Assembly (NCBI RefSeq): GCF_012927305.1
Contig: NZ_JABBGH010000001.1
Location: forward strand, 2,046,001 to 2,110,000
From: Hymenobacter polaris
GTDB taxonomy: Bacteria > Bacteroidota > Bacteroidia > Cytophagales > Hymenobacteraceae
Reading direction: 5' to 3'
Length of the DNA: 64,000 nt
Each line of letters starts with the position of its first letter. The first letter of the stretch is position 1. Of the stretch, positions 1 to 9,168 are shown one piece after another. The notes beneath the pieces are model-generated. The model was not told the origin of the DNA, did not search any database, and worked only from the letters and a program-made list of their open reading frames with translations. A program made the translations under genes and the position numbers.

Positions 1-427
1 TACCTGTCGCTATAAAGGCGATGCTACCTGCAAAGGCAGCCAGTCCAATGGAGAAGGGCACTGGTGCCTTGCTAAAGTTAGAGCCAGGTTCGTAGGGGTT
101 ATTTTTTACCGCATTATCTACTTGAACACCACCTACTATTATGCCCGCCAGAAACACTGGCGTCAGTAGCAGCGCCCAGCGGCGGTGGGCCCGGTCTTTG
201 CGGAGTATGGCGGCCGATTCGGGGTACTTTTTCAGCAGGGCAAGCAAGGTGGTGTTAGTAATCGGCTCGTTATTAATGGTATATAGCGAGCGAGAATACC
301 GGCCGCTTTGCATGACCGTCACCTTAATTGTGCTGTCGCTTGCAACCGCTGCGGCCGGTGCCTGAGACTGCGCGTAGCCCGAATGAAAAAGCAGGAGGAG
401 CAGCCAGCATAAAAGGTACTGTTTCAT
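1..427 (-). CDS. Hypothetical secreted or membrane protein, C-terminus outside window
   Basis: The frame is open on the minus strand from an ATG at 427 to the left edge, giving at least 142 residues. It begins MKQYLLCWLLLLLFHSGYAQ, a clear signal peptide. A polar segment with several Thr/Asn follows, then the basic stretch RKDRAHRRW (about residues 77-85). Two hydrophobic segments follow (about 86-100 and 126-142), so after export the protein is probably membrane-anchored. I do not recognise the family. The gene is only visible if open-ended frames are considered, because its stop lies outside the window. Confidence 0.72.
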   Translation of the reverse strand, partial: MKQYLLCWLLLLLFHSGYAQSQAPAAAVASDSTIKVTVMQSGRYSRSLYTINNEPITNTTLLALLKKYPESAAILRKDRAHRRWALLLTPVFLAGIIVGGVQVDNAVKNNPYEPGSNFSKAPVPFSIGLAAFAGSIAFIATG

Positions 428-579
428 GGCACGCAAGACAGCTAAGCAAGGGGCAACGGGCCCTTTACTACCCCCAAGTAGCGCCCCATCTAATGAACTC
501 ACTGTGAATACACTAAGCAAGATTATTCTTTTTTAGCCGGTGCACCCTAGGCCACTCCTACCGCAGTAGGACGGCCTAC

Positions 580-1401
580 CTAACTTTCGGTCAGCAGCGC
601 CTTAATCAGCGCGGTGAGGCGGGGTTCGGCCACGGCAGCGGCGGCTAGTATTTCACTCAGCACCACTGGCTTGAGCTGGCCGGGGTAGCAGAGGTCGGTG
701 ATGACGGACACGGCCAGCACGGGCAGGCCCAGGTGGCGCGCGGCAATGACCTCGGGCACGGTGCTCATGCCCACGGCGTCGGCCCCGATGGTGCGCAGGT
801 AGCGGTACTCGGCGGGCGTTTCGAGCATGGGGCCGGGGCAGGCCGCGTACACGCCGCGCTGGGTGGTGGCGCCTTGCCCTAGGGCCTCGGCGGCGGCGCG
901 GGCGCGGGCCAGCAGGGTGGCGTCGTAGGGCGCGTACATGTCGGGGAAGCGCGGGCCCAGGTCAGGGTCGTTGGGGCCGATGAGGGGGTTGCCGGGCAGC
1001 AGGTTCAGGTGGTCGTCGATGAGCATCAAATCCGAGATGCCAAACTCGGGGTTGAGCCCACCAGCCGCGTTGCTGATGAAAAGCTGGCTGATGCCCAGCA
1101 GCTTGAGCACGCGCACCGGCATGGCCACCTGCTGCATGGTGTAGCCCTCGTAGTAGTGGAAGCGCCCCTGCAGCACGGCCACCGAATGGCCCCCTAGGGT
1201 GCCCAGCAGCAGCCGGCCGGCGTGGCTCTCGACGGTGCTGATGGGGAAGTGCGGAATGTCGGCGTAGCTGAGGCTGTAGGCCACTTCCACCTCCTGGGCC
1301 AGCGCCCCCAGGCCCGTGCCCAGGATGATGCCCGTGGTGGGCTGGAAGTTGTCGGAGTGGGCCTGGATGTAGGCGGCGGCTTCGGTCAGGAACTGGTGCA
1401 A
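580..1401 (-). CDS. Purine nucleoside phosphorylase (inosine/guanosine type)
   Basis: This 273-residue protein matches the trimeric PNP/MTAP family. Such enzymes cleave purine (deoxy)nucleosides with phosphate to free base and (deoxy)ribose-1-phosphate in the cytoplasmic salvage pathway. Visible family motifs are GIILGTGLG (about 25-33), the phosphate-binding ESHAGRLLLG, the RFHYYEGY segment, ISNAAGGLNP, and VGMSTVPEVIAARHLG near residue 210. Length is normal. The start is a TTG at 1401; no ATG gives a family-like N-terminus. The gene stands alone, and the next gene downstream is on the same strand but about 150 bases away. The exact substrate range (hypoxanthine/guanine versus methylthioadenosine) cannot be fixed from sequence alone. 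Confidence 0.93.
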   Translation of the reverse strand: MHQFLTEAAAYIQAHSDNFQPTTGIILGTGLGALAQEVEVAYSLSYADIPHFPISTVESHAGRLLLGTLGGHSVAVLQGRFHYYEGYTMQQVAMPVRVLKLLGISQLFISNAAGGLNPEFGISDLMLIDDHLNLLPGNPLIGPNDPDLGPRFPDMYAPYDATLLARARAAAEALGQGATTQRGVYAACPGPMLETPAEYRYLRTIGADAVGMSTVPEVIAARHLGLPVLAVSVITDLCYPGQLKPVVLSEILAAAAVAEPRLTALIKALLTES

Positions 1402-1447
1402 TGGGTGGCGGGATTAAAGGGTCATGCTTATAATGGCGGCGGCAAGT

Positions 1448-1455
1448 TACTTTCG
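1448..1455 (+). promoter_or_regulatory. Bacteroidota -7 promoter box
   Basis: TACTTTCG resembles the -7 consensus TAnnTTTG and lies 24 bases before the ATG at 1480. It is in the short divergent gap between the phosphorylase and this gene. Confidence 0.4.
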
Positions 1456-1479
1456 GCCGTTGCACTCTGCTTTTCTCGC

Positions 1480-2046
1480 ATGAAACACTTAGTACTTTCT
1501 ATTGGCTTACTACTGCTTGCACCTAGCTTATTTGCGCAAGCCCCGGCTGTGCGTCCTCCGGTGCGCGGGCACGTCGTTTCACTAGGCATATTCACCCTGG
1601 CCCCCAGCATTGGGGTGCAGGTTGAGCAGCGCCTAGGGCAGCACTTCTCGTTGAGCCTGTCGGGGTCCCGGTTTTTCAGCAGCGATTATCCGGGCTATCA
1701 GGGCGTGTTAGCGGCGCGTTTCTACTTTCGGCCCACTGCTCCTACCGGCCTGTATCTGCAGGCGCAGGCGGGCGCCTACAGCCACACCGCGCAGGTTGTC
1801 GGCGACTATCCGGGTGTCACGCACGAGCCGCAGCCTACCTCCTACAACGGCAAGGGTGGCGGCCTGGGCCTGGGCTACCAGTGGCAGTTTGGGCAGCGCT
1901 GGCTGGCCAATGCCGGCCTAGGCCTCCGCTTCTACCCCCACAACTTAGGCGCTAAATGTGACTGCTACTACCTCGGCAACTGGTACGCCGTGGGCCAGCC
2001 CGGCTCGGTGCTGGACGGGCAGCTGAGCGTGGGGTATGCTTTCTAG
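1480..2046 (+). CDS. Secreted outer-membrane beta-barrel-like protein
   Basis: This 188-residue protein begins with the signal peptide MKHLVLSIGLLLLAPSLFAQ. The mature part alternates aromatic and polar residues (for example LGQHFSLSLSGSRFFSS, GLYLQAQAGAYSH, WQFGQRWLANAGLGLRFYP) and ends in an aromatic residue (VGYAF). That pattern is typical of small outer-membrane barrels. A frame exists upstream to 1222, but it overlaps the phosphorylase gene and would bury the signal peptide, so the ATG at 1480 is chosen. Function is unknown; the barrel assignment is inferred from pattern only. Confidence 0.78.
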   Translation: MKHLVLSIGLLLLAPSLFAQAPAVRPPVRGHVVSLGIFTLAPSIGVQVEQRLGQHFSLSLSGSRFFSSDYPGYQGVLAARFYFRPTAPTGLYLQAQAGAYSHTAQVVGDYPGVTHEPQPTSYNGKGGGLGLGYQWQFGQRWLANAGLGLRFYPHNLGAKCDCYYLGNWYAVGQPGSVLDGQLSVGYAF

Positions 2047-2060
2047 CTTAAAGACAACAA

Positions 2061-2150
2061 AAAGAACGTCATGCTGAGCTTGTCGAAGCATCGCTACCAC
2101 GCAGTATCGTGCGGTAGCGATGCTTCGACAAGTTCAGCATGACGTTCTTT
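2061..2150. repeat. Hairpin repeat A, copy 1 (short loop)
   Basis: Inverted arms of about 40 bases read AAAGAACGTCATGCTGAGCT into GTCGAAGCATCGCTACC, with the complement on the right. One arm mismatch is visible (AGTTC against GAGCT). It lies between convergent genes, so it may also serve as a terminator. Confidence 0.9.
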
Positions 2151-2170
2151 AATTTTCTTACCCTAGGGCC

Positions 2171-4066
2171 CTACTGCACCGTTAGCTGGTCGTTCTTTTT
2201 GTCGTAGTCCAGGTACAGGCCGTGGTCGAAGGCGACGCTGCGCACGGCCTTGGTGCCGGGCAGCGTGATGACGGTTTGCTTCTGGTCGGCTTGCCAGATT
2301 TCCGGGGTGCGGTGCACGGTTTCGGTGCTACCGTCGGCGTAGGTCACTTTCAAATCCACGGGCACGGCGAAGCCGCCCACGTTCTGCACCGTGATGGCGG
2401 TGCCTTGGGCGGTTTTATCGGCCTTGGTGAGGGCCAGGTCGATGTAGTTGTTGGTGAAAAACCAGTTCTGGAAAAACCAGGTGAGGTCCTGGCCGCTGGC
2501 GCTGCTCATCGAGTTGAAGTAGTCCCACGGAATGGGGTGCTTGCCGTGCCAGCGGTCCATGTAGGCGTGCAGGCTTTTCTTAAACAGCTCATCGCCGAGC
2601 ATATCCTTGAGGGCCAAGTAGCTGAGCGAGGCCTTGCCGTAGGAGTTGTTGCCGTAGCCCGCCTTCAGCTCGCTGCTGGGCGTGATGATGGGCAGGTCTT
2701 CGGTGGTGCTGGGGTCGTTGATGTAGCGCACCACCCGAAACTTGCGGTAGAAGTCCTCGGCCGCCTCGTTGCCGTTCTCGGCCCGCCCAATCAGCAGCTC
2801 AAACGTGGTGGCCCAGCCCTCATCCATGAAGGCGTAGCGGCTCTCGTTGATGCCCATGTAGAACGGGAAGTAGGTGTGGGCGATTTCGTGGTCCTGCACC
2901 AGCTGGGCAAACTTCAAGTCCTCCTCGGGACTGTCGTTCACCATCATCGGGTACTCCATGTCGGCAAAGCCCTGCACCACCGTCATTTTCGGAAACGGGT
3001 AGGGCACACCCGGCCAATTGCGCGAAAACCACCCGAGGGCGTTCTGGCTGAACTTGACCGACGAGTGGAAATCCTGGGCGTCGTCCTTGTAGGCGGCTTG
3101 CACGCTGGCCCGGCGCTTGGTGGCGGGGTCCACCACCACGCTGGCGGCGTCCCAGTTGTAGTGGTCGCTCAGGGCGAAGGTGACGTCCGTGATGTCCTTG
3201 GCCGTCCACACCCAGGTGTTCGTAGCCGCCTGGTTGGTGATGCGCTTGGCGGCCAGGTCGGCGGGCGTGGCCAGGCGCACGATTTCGTCGCTGGTCATGG
3301 ACTTGGCCAGGCGCTTGGCCACGGCGGGCTGCAGCACCTGCTTGGGGTTTTGCAGGGTGCCAGTGGCCCACACGATGTAGTTGGCCGGCGCCTGCACGCG
3401 CAGGGTGTAGTCGTTGAAATCGTTGTAGAACTCCTTGCTGTCCAGGAAGGGCAGGCGGTCCCAGCCGGCGTAGTCGTCGTACACGGCCACGCGGGGGTAG
3501 AAGTAGGCCAGGAAGTAGGTGGTGGGGTCCAGCTCGCCCTCGCGCCCGCTTTGCTTGCTGATGGGGAAGTGCCAGGCTACCTGCAGCTTCACCGAGTCGT
3601 GGGGGGCTAGGGCGCGGGGCAGCGCCACCGTTTTGGCCGTGGCCGAGCCGGGCCAGTTGGTAGGCCTAGGCTGCCCGGCCACGCTAAACGAGTCGATGCT
3701 GACGCCGGTGGTCAGGTAGTCGGCGCCCGTGTCGCCTTCGCGGGCCACGCCCGGCTGGTGGATGTTCTGAATGATGCGGAACACCAGCGACTTGAGCGAG
3801 TCGGGGCTGTTGTTGACGTAGGTAATGGTTTCGCGGCCCCGGATGTCGCGGGCGGGCGGCGCGGCCTGCACCGTGATGTCGTAGCGGGCGCGGTTTTGCC
3901 AGTACTTCGGGCCGGGCCGGCCGTCGTCGGCGCGGGTACCCTTGGCGTAGGCCCGCTTGATGTCGCGGGGCTTGTAGAGGGAATTGGGGCTGGTTTGGGC
4001 CGTGGCGGCGGTAGCCAGGCCGGCCAGCCCTAGGGTTAGGAAAAGGTGCTTGGGTTGAAGCATCAT
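2171..4066 (-). CDS. M1 family zinc metallopeptidase (aminopeptidase-like)
   Basis: The 631-residue protein has a signal peptide (MMLQPKHLFLTLGLAGLATAATAQ), so it acts outside the cytoplasm. The M1 zinc motif HEIAH lies near residue 391 and is followed after 18 residues by the third ligand in DEGWATTFE. The usual exopeptidase GxMEN motif is represented by ADMEYP a little upstream. An N-terminal beta domain with VNNSPDSLKSLVFRI precedes the catalytic domain. Aminopeptidase activity is inferred from family; the altered GxMEN leaves the exact specificity open. Hairpin repeats flank the gene on both sides, and no operon partner is apparent. Confidence 0.9.
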   Translation of the reverse strand: MMLQPKHLFLTLGLAGLATAATAQTSPNSLYKPRDIKRAYAKGTRADDGRPGPKYWQNRARYDITVQAAPPARDIRGRETITYVNNSPDSLKSLVFRIIQNIHQPGVAREGDTGADYLTTGVSIDSFSVAGQPRPTNWPGSATAKTVALPRALAPHDSVKLQVAWHFPISKQSGREGELDPTTYFLAYFYPRVAVYDDYAGWDRLPFLDSKEFYNDFNDYTLRVQAPANYIVWATGTLQNPKQVLQPAVAKRLAKSMTSDEIVRLATPADLAAKRITNQAATNTWVWTAKDITDVTFALSDHYNWDAASVVVDPATKRRASVQAAYKDDAQDFHSSVKFSQNALGWFSRNWPGVPYPFPKMTVVQGFADMEYPMMVNDSPEEDLKFAQLVQDHEIAHTYFPFYMGINESRYAFMDEGWATTFELLIGRAENGNEAAEDFYRKFRVVRYINDPSTTEDLPIITPSSELKAGYGNNSYGKASLSYLALKDMLGDELFKKSLHAYMDRWHGKHPIPWDYFNSMSSASGQDLTWFFQNWFFTNNYIDLALTKADKTAQGTAITVQNVGGFAVPVDLKVTYADGSTETVHRTPEIWQADQKQTVITLPGTKAVRSVAFDHGLYLDYDKKNDQLTVQ

Positions 4067-4090
4067 GCTTGAAATGGATAATCAAAACGC

Positions 4091-4180
4091 AAGAACGTCA
4101 TGCTGAGCCTGCCGAAGCATCTCTACCGAACGACCCGAAAGGCGCGATAGAGATGCTTCGGCAAGCTCAGCATGACGTTC
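4091..4180. repeat. Hairpin repeat A, copy 2 (short loop)
   Basis: The left arm reads AAGAACGTCATGCTGAGCCT then GCCGAAGCATCTCT; the right arm is its near complement ending AGCATGACGTTCTC. It lies between the M1 peptidase and sppA, both on the minus strand. Confidence 0.9.
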
Positions 4181-4197
4181 TCTTTCTCTTAAAATGG

Positions 4198-5982
4198 TTA
4201 CTTCAGCTCTAACTCATACGGCAGGCGGGCTTGCACGCCCTTCATCTGCAGCAGCGTCTGGTACTGGCGGTACACGGGGTAGAGCGGGCCGAGCTTGCTT
4301 TGGATGAGGCGGGCCTCGGCGGCGGCCTGGTCGTCGTCGTCGCCGCCGAAGCGGCTGAGCAGGCGCTCCCAGCTGGTTTTCTGGCGCGGCAGGCGCTGGA
4401 TGGAGTAGTCGCCCTCCGAGAGGTGGGCGGCGCGGGCGGCCAGCTGCACGGCGGCGTCGTAGCTGCCTAGCACGTCAACCAGGCCGCGGGCCTTGGCCTC
4501 GCTGCCGCTCCAGACGCGGCCCGAGGCCAGGCGGCGCAGGCGCTCGACGGGCATGTGGCGCCCTAGGGCCGCCTTGCTCGTAAAGTCGGCGTAGATGTCG
4601 TTAATCTCGGCCTGGAACTGCTGCTTCTCATAGGCCGTGAGCGGGCGCGTGATGGTGGGGAAGTCCGAGAACTTGCCGGTTTCCACGCGGTCGGTCGTGA
4701 TGCCGAGCTTATCGGCCAGCAGCTGCTGGATATTGGGCAGCAGCCCAAACACGCCGATGCTGCCCGTAATGGTATTGGGCTGAGCCACAATGGTATCGCA
4801 GGCCATGCTGATGTAGTAGCCGCCGCTGGCCGCCACGTCGCCCATGCTGGCGATGATGGGCTTGACCTTGCTCGTGAGCAGCACCTCGCGGTACATCACA
4901 TCGGAGGCCAGCGACGAGCCGCCGGGCGAGTTCACGCGCAGCACCACGGCCTTCACCTTGTCGTCGAGGCGGGCCTTGCGGATGGCCTCGGCAAACTTGT
5001 CGCCGCCGATGCTGGAGTTCGAGCCGTTGCCGTCCACGATGTCGCCCTCGGCGTAGATGACGGCGATGCGCTTGCCGCTGGTGCTGCCGGTGCGCTGGCT
5101 GGCCGTGCCGCCCTCGTGGTAGTCGCTCAAACTCACCAGGCTGGGCTTCTTATCCTTGGCCGTGCCCAGCTTGCCGCGCAGGTAGTCGAGCACCTCGTCG
5201 TAGTAACCCAGCTTGGTCACGAGGCCCAGGCGCAGGGCGTCGGGGCCGTTGTGCACCAGCATCGAGTCGGAGATGGTGTGCAGGCGGGGCACCGCAATTT
5301 TGCGGCTGGCGGCCACCCGCCGCAGCATGTCGTCGTTTATGGAGTTCAGGTACGACACCTCCTGGGCGCGGGCCGAGTCGGAGAAGCTGGTGCGGATGAA
5401 GGGCTCGACGGCGCTCTTGAACGAGCCCACCCGGAACACCTGCACCTCAATGCCCGACTTGTCGAGCAGGCCCTTGAAGAAGGGCGACTCGGCGCTCAGC
5501 CCGTTGAACTCGACCCGGCCCTGCGGGTGCAGGTAAATCTGGTCGGCCACGCTGGCCAGGAAGTAGCTTTTCTCGCTCGCCGTTTGGGAATACGACACCA
5601 CGAACTTGCCCGATTTCTTGAAGTCGAGCAGCGCGTCGCGCACTTCCGTGAGCGAGGCCAGCCCGCCCTGCACCGACTCGAGCCGCAGCAGGATGCCCTT
5701 GATATTATCATCCTTCTTGGCTTCGGCAATGGCCTGGCGCAGGTTCAGCAGGCCGATGCTGGCGTCGCCCCCGCCCAGCGGGCCGTAGTCGTTGGCTTCC
5801 TGCCGCTCGGTGATGGGCTTGTCGAGCCGCAGCTCCAGCACCGAGTTGCTGGCTACTTCCTTATCGGTGGCGCCCACGCTCTTGGCGGCGGCCACCAGCC
5901 CCAGCAGCAGCACAAATCCTAGGGCCGAAAACAGCACCAGGCCCGTGACGGTAGCCAACACGAATTTAAAAAACTGCCTCAT
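4198..5982 (-). CDS. sppA: Signal peptide peptidase SppA, 67 kDa type
   Basis: This 594-residue, membrane-anchored serine protease degrades cleaved signal peptides in the cell envelope. The N-terminus has one transmembrane helix (about 8-32). Two tandem S49 domains follow. The N-terminal domain carries the general-base Lys in VGSFKSAVEPF (about 188). The C-terminal domain carries the nucleophile Ser in ASGGYYISMACD (about 384) and the TGSIGVFG segment. Domain order and length match the E. coli type. The start ATG at 5982 is immediately followed by the hydrophobic anchor. It probably forms its own transcription unit. Confidence 0.94.
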   Translation of the reverse strand: MRQFFKFVLATVTGLVLFSALGFVLLLGLVAAAKSVGATDKEVASNSVLELRLDKPITERQEANDYGPLGGGDASIGLLNLRQAIAEAKKDDNIKGILLRLESVQGGLASLTEVRDALLDFKKSGKFVVSYSQTASEKSYFLASVADQIYLHPQGRVEFNGLSAESPFFKGLLDKSGIEVQVFRVGSFKSAVEPFIRTSFSDSARAQEVSYLNSINDDMLRRVAASRKIAVPRLHTISDSMLVHNGPDALRLGLVTKLGYYDEVLDYLRGKLGTAKDKKPSLVSLSDYHEGGTASQRTGSTSGKRIAVIYAEGDIVDGNGSNSSIGGDKFAEAIRKARLDDKVKAVVLRVNSPGGSSLASDVMYREVLLTSKVKPIIASMGDVAASGGYYISMACDTIVAQPNTITGSIGVFGLLPNIQQLLADKLGITTDRVETGKFSDFPTITRPLTAYEKQQFQAEINDIYADFTSKAALGRHMPVERLRRLASGRVWSGSEAKARGLVDVLGSYDAAVQLAARAAHLSEGDYSIQRLPRQKTSWERLLSRFGGDDDDQAAAEARLIQSKLGPLYPVYRQYQTLLQMKGVQARLPYELELK

Positions 5983-5988
5983 AAAATC

Positions 5989-6022
5989 GCAGATTGAACA
6001 GATTTAACGGATTTCGCGGATA
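5989..6022. repeat. Repeat C fragment (AGATTTAACGGATTTCGCGG type)
   Basis: The segment just upstream of sppA contains CAGATTTAACGGATTTCGCGG, similar to the element at 62943-63064. It is followed by a small GC hairpin (CCCGCTGCGCGGGC, about 6026-6039). The rest of the gene-free stretch 5983-6404 contains hairpin repeat A copy 3 and a promoter; nothing else stands out. Confidence 0.5.
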
Positions 6023-6187
6023 CGCCCGCTGCGCGGGCTGACTACGCGGGTAAAGAAGGAAGGGGTAGCAACGGGTGGCGCGCCGCGGGGCAAGTTACGG
6101 TAGGCACCGGTGGCAATGCCTGAGCTGCTGGGGCCTAGCGACTCTGGGGCCTATAGACTATAGACAGGTAGTTAAAGAATCTAGCTA

Positions 6188-6292
6188 GAACGTCCTGCTG
6201 AGCTTGCCGAAGCATCGCTACCGCAGCACTAATCTTGGCGATTGAGTTTAGTTGCGCGGTAGCGATGCTTCGGCAAGCTCAGCAGGACGTTC
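6188..6292. repeat. Hairpin repeat A, copy 3 (long loop)
   Basis: The arms read GAACGTCCTGCTGAGCTTGC then CGAAGCATCGCTACCGC, with the complement on the right. The termini carry CCTGCTGAGC where most copies have CATGCTGAGC, changed in both arms. The loop (CACTAATCTTGGCGATTGAG then TTTAGTTG) is the reverse orientation of the loop in copy 11. Confidence 0.9.
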
Positions 6293-6391
6293 ATTTTGCT
6301 TACTGCCTACGTACCCCCTAGGGCCTGCGCCGCTTGCGTGGTTTACATCGCCCAAGGCGGGTCGGCATTACAGGCCGGCGGGCGCGGCGCT

Positions 6392-6399
6392 TACCTTCG
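6392..6399 (+). promoter_or_regulatory. -7 promoter box of the restriction-modification gene
   Basis: TACCTTCG, a one-mismatch match to TAnnTTTG, ends only 5 bases before the ATG at 6405. A transcript from here would have almost no leader. Confidence 0.5.
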
Positions 6400-6404
6400 C
6401 GGCC

Positions 6405-9164
6405 ATGCCCTTTTCCCTTGCCGAGCTGCGGCACCGCGCCGCCGACTTCGGGCGCCAGCACGCCGCTACCCACGACGAAAAATCCGACGACCAGAACTTC
6501 GTGCGCGACCTGCTCGACGTGTTTACGCCCCAGGGGCGGCGCCGGGCGCAGTTTCAGGTGCGGGTGAAGAAGCCCGACGGCAGCCAGGGCTACATCGACG
6601 CGCTGTGGCCCGGCACGCTGCTGGTGGAAATGAAAAGCCGGGGCCGCGACCTGGAGGCGGCCTACCAGCAGGCGCTGACCTACCTGCCGGGCCTGCCCAC
6701 GGCCCACCTGCCGCCCTACGTGCTCGTGAGCGACTTTCAGCGCCTGCGACTCTACGACCGCGACCAGGGCTTGCAGCACGAGTTTGCCCTGGGCGAGCTG
6801 CCCGAGCACCTGCACTTATTTGGCTTTTTGACCGGCTACCGGCCCGCCGGGCAGCAGCGCCCCGAAGACCCCGCCAACGCCGAGGCCGCCGAGCTGATGG
6901 CCCAGCTGCACGATGCCCTGCTGGCCGACGGCTACCAGGGCCACCCGCTGGAAGTGCTGCTGGTGCGCCTGCTCTTCTGCCTGTTTGCCGAAGACACGGC
7001 CATCTTCGAGAAGGATGAGCTGCGTAGCCTGCTCGAAGAGCACACCGCCCCCGACGGGCACGACCTGGGCGCCAAGCTGGTGGAGCTGTTTGGGGTGCTC
7101 GACACGCCCCCGGCCCAGCGCTCGCGGGCGCTGCCGGCCCACCTGGCCAGCTTTCCCTACGTGAACGGGGCGCTGTTTAGCGAGAACTTCCGGCCGCCGG
7201 TGTTTACGCCCGCCACCCGGCAGCGGCTCATCGACTGCACCTACTTCGACTGGAGCCGCATCTCGCCGGCCGTGTTTGGCTCGCTCTTCCAAAGCATTGC
7301 CGACCCCCGGCAGCGCCGCACCCTAGGGGCGCACTACACCTCGGAGCCCAACATCGGGAAGGTGCTCGACCCGCTGCTGCTCGACGGGTTGCGCCAGGAG
7401 CTGGCGGCGGCCGGCACCAGCCGCCCGGCCCTCACGCGCCTGCAACAGCGCCTGGCCGGCCTGCGCCTGCTCGACCCGGCCTGCGGCTGCGGCAACTTCC
7501 TGGTGGTGGCCTACCGCGAGCTGCGCCTGCTGGAGCACGAGGTGCTCGACCGCCTCTACGCCCGCGAGGTGGCCGCCGGCCGCAACGTCAACCTGGCCCT
7601 CTACCAGCTGGTGCGCGTCGAGCAGGTGGCCGGCATCGAGGTGGAGGAGTTTGCCGCCCGCATTGCCGAGGTGGCCCTGTGGCTGATGGACCACCAGCTC
7701 AACCTGGCCCTCTCCGCCCGCTTCGACCAGCGCTACGTGCGCCTGCCCCTCACCAGCGGGGCCCGAATTCTCAACCAAAACGCCCTGCGCACCGACTGGG
7801 CAGCCGAATTTCCGGGTCTCGACTACATCGTGGGCAACCCGCCGTTTGGCGGCAAGCACTATCAGAAGCCCGAGCAGAAAGCAGACCTTGTAGCAGTAGG
7901 CGCAGGCAGCCGCATACACAATGCTTCGGACCTGGATTTTGTGGCCGCATGGTTTATAAAGGCAGCTACTTATATAGACCAGCATCCTGACACAAGAGCA
8001 GCTTTTGTTTCTACAAACTCTGTTGTGCAGGGCGAGCAGGTAGGCATCTTGTGGCCGCCATTATTGAGGAGGGGATTTCACATTCAATTCGCTCATCAAA
8101 CATTCAAATGGTCAAACGAAGCTCGAAGCAACGCGGCCGTGCATTGCGTTATCGTAGGCTTCGGCAAACAACTCATTGAACCCCGCCGATTATTCGCCTA
8201 CGCAAGTCCTTCAGCGACGCCTCACGAGCTTACCACAACTCAAATAAGCCCTTACCTACTGCCAACCGCCGAAACTGTTGTGCAGAAAAGGCGAGAACCA
8301 TTTGGTGGTTTTCCAGCCATGCGCTGCGGCAGCAAGCCAAGCGATGGTGGAAACTTAATTTTGACTACGGCTGAGAAAGACGAGTTACTTGCGCAAGAGC
8401 CTGAAGCAGCCAGCCTATTGCGGCCATATATCGGGGCCGAGGAATACATCAATGGCAACCCTAGGTGGTGCTTATGGCTGGAAAACGCTGCGCCGAGCTT
8501 ATTGCAGAGGCTGCCGCTAGTGCGCCAGCGCCTTGAAGCAGTACGGCAGTTCCGTTTAGCCAGTACTGCACCTCCTACTCGCGCCGCTGCCGCGACACCA
8601 AGCCGTTTCTTCTTTGTGTCGCAGCCCGCTAATGAGTATTTACTTATTCCAGAAACATCTTCTGAAAGGCGTCAATACATACCTATCGGCTTTGTAAGCC
8701 CCAATATCATTGCGAGTAATAAAGCATATCTAATTGATTCGGCCAGCCCGTTTTTGTTTGGACTACTATCGTCCGCAATGCATATGGCATGGATGCGGGT
8801 AGTGGCTGGCCGTCTAGAGAACCGCTATAGCTACTCTGGTAGCTTAGTCTACAACAACTACCCCTTCCCCCTAGCCCCTACCGAAGCCCAAAAGCAGGCG
8901 GTAGCGGCGGCGGCCGAGGAGGTGCTGGCGGCGCGGGCGCAGTTTGCGGGCGAGTCGCTGGCGGCGCTCTACGACCCGGCCACCATGCCGCCCGCCCTGG
9001 CCCGCGCCCACCAGGTGCTCGACCGCGCCGTTGACCGCTGCTACCGCCCGCAGCCCTTCGCCACCGAGCTGGCCCGGCTCGAATTCCTGTTTGGCCTCTA
9101 CCAGCAGCTCAGCGCCCCGGTGCTGGGTGCCCCCGCCAAGAAAGGCCGGGGCAAGCAGGCCTAG
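6405..9164 (+). CDS. MmeI-type (type IIL) restriction-modification enzyme
   Basis: This 919-residue single chain combines nuclease, methyltransferase and specificity functions. The N-terminal nuclease shows a PD-(D/E)xK-like set: Asp65 (GYIDALWPG), Glu75 and Lys77 (LVEMKSRG). A helical spacer follows. The adenine methyltransferase carries motif I DPACGCGNF (about 357) and motif IV NPPF (about 478). The target-recognition part (about residues 490-820) is encoded by DNA of much lower GC than the rest. The C-terminal part returns to high GC. In this family one protein cuts and methylates one strand of an asymmetric site (established). A longer frame exists from 6252, but the N-terminus, the -7 box at 6392 and the overlap with repeat A favour the ATG at 6405. 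No partner genes are needed or seen. Confidence 0.88.
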   Translation: MPFSLAELRHRAADFGRQHAATHDEKSDDQNFVRDLLDVFTPQGRRRAQFQVRVKKPDGSQGYIDALWPGTLLVEMKSRGRDLEAAYQQALTYLPGLPTAHLPPYVLVSDFQRLRLYDRDQGLQHEFALGELPEHLHLFGFLTGYRPAGQQRPEDPANAEAAELMAQLHDALLADGYQGHPLEVLLVRLLFCLFAEDTAIFEKDELRSLLEEHTAPDGHDLGAKLVELFGVLDTPPAQRSRALPAHLASFPYVNGALFSENFRPPVFTPATRQRLIDCTYFDWSRISPAVFGSLFQSIADPRQRRTLGAHYTSEPNIGKVLDPLLLDGLRQELAAAGTSRPALTRLQQRLAGLRLLDPACGCGNFLVVAYRELRLLEHEVLDRLYAREVAAGRNVNLALYQLVRVEQVAGIEVEEFAARIAEVALWLMDHQLNLALSARFDQRYVRLPLTSGARILNQNALRTDWAAEFPGLDYIVGNPPFGGKHYQKPEQKADLVAVGAGSRIHNASDLDFVAAWFIKAATYIDQHPDTRAAFVSTNSVVQGEQVGILWPPLLRRGFHIQFAHQTFKWSNEARSNAAVHCVIVGFGKQLIEPRRLFAYASPSATPHELTTTQISPYLLPTAETVVQKRREPFGGFPAMRCGSKPSDGGNLILTTAEKDELLAQEPEAASLLRPYIGAEEYINGNPRWCLWLENAAPSLLQRLPLVRQRLEAVRQFRLASTAPPTRAAAATPSRFFFVSQPANEYLLIPETSSERRQYIPIGFVSPNIIASNKAYLIDSASPFLFGLLSSAMHMAWMRVVAGRLENRYSYSGSLVYNNYPFPLAPTEAQKQAVAAAAEEVLAARAQFAGESLAALYDPATMPPALARAHQVLDRAVDRCYRPQPFATELARLEFLFGLYQQLSAPVLGAPAKKGRGKQA

Positions 9165-9168
9165 GGGA

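Noticed and set aside
2222..3610. Long plus-strand frame opposite the M1 peptidase (462 codons)
   Set aside because: It is the antisense shadow of a well-supported peptidase gene in GC-rich DNA; the translation is rich in His/Val/Gly without motifs.
5116..5922. 268-codon frame antisense to sppA
   Set aside because: Shadow frame with low-complexity composition; sppA on the other strand has all catalytic motifs.
6405..9164. Large methyltransferase as BREX PglX or DISARM component
   Set aside because: The N-terminal PD-(D/E)xK residues and overall order fit MmeI-type enzymes, and no BREX or DISARM partner genes are adjacent.
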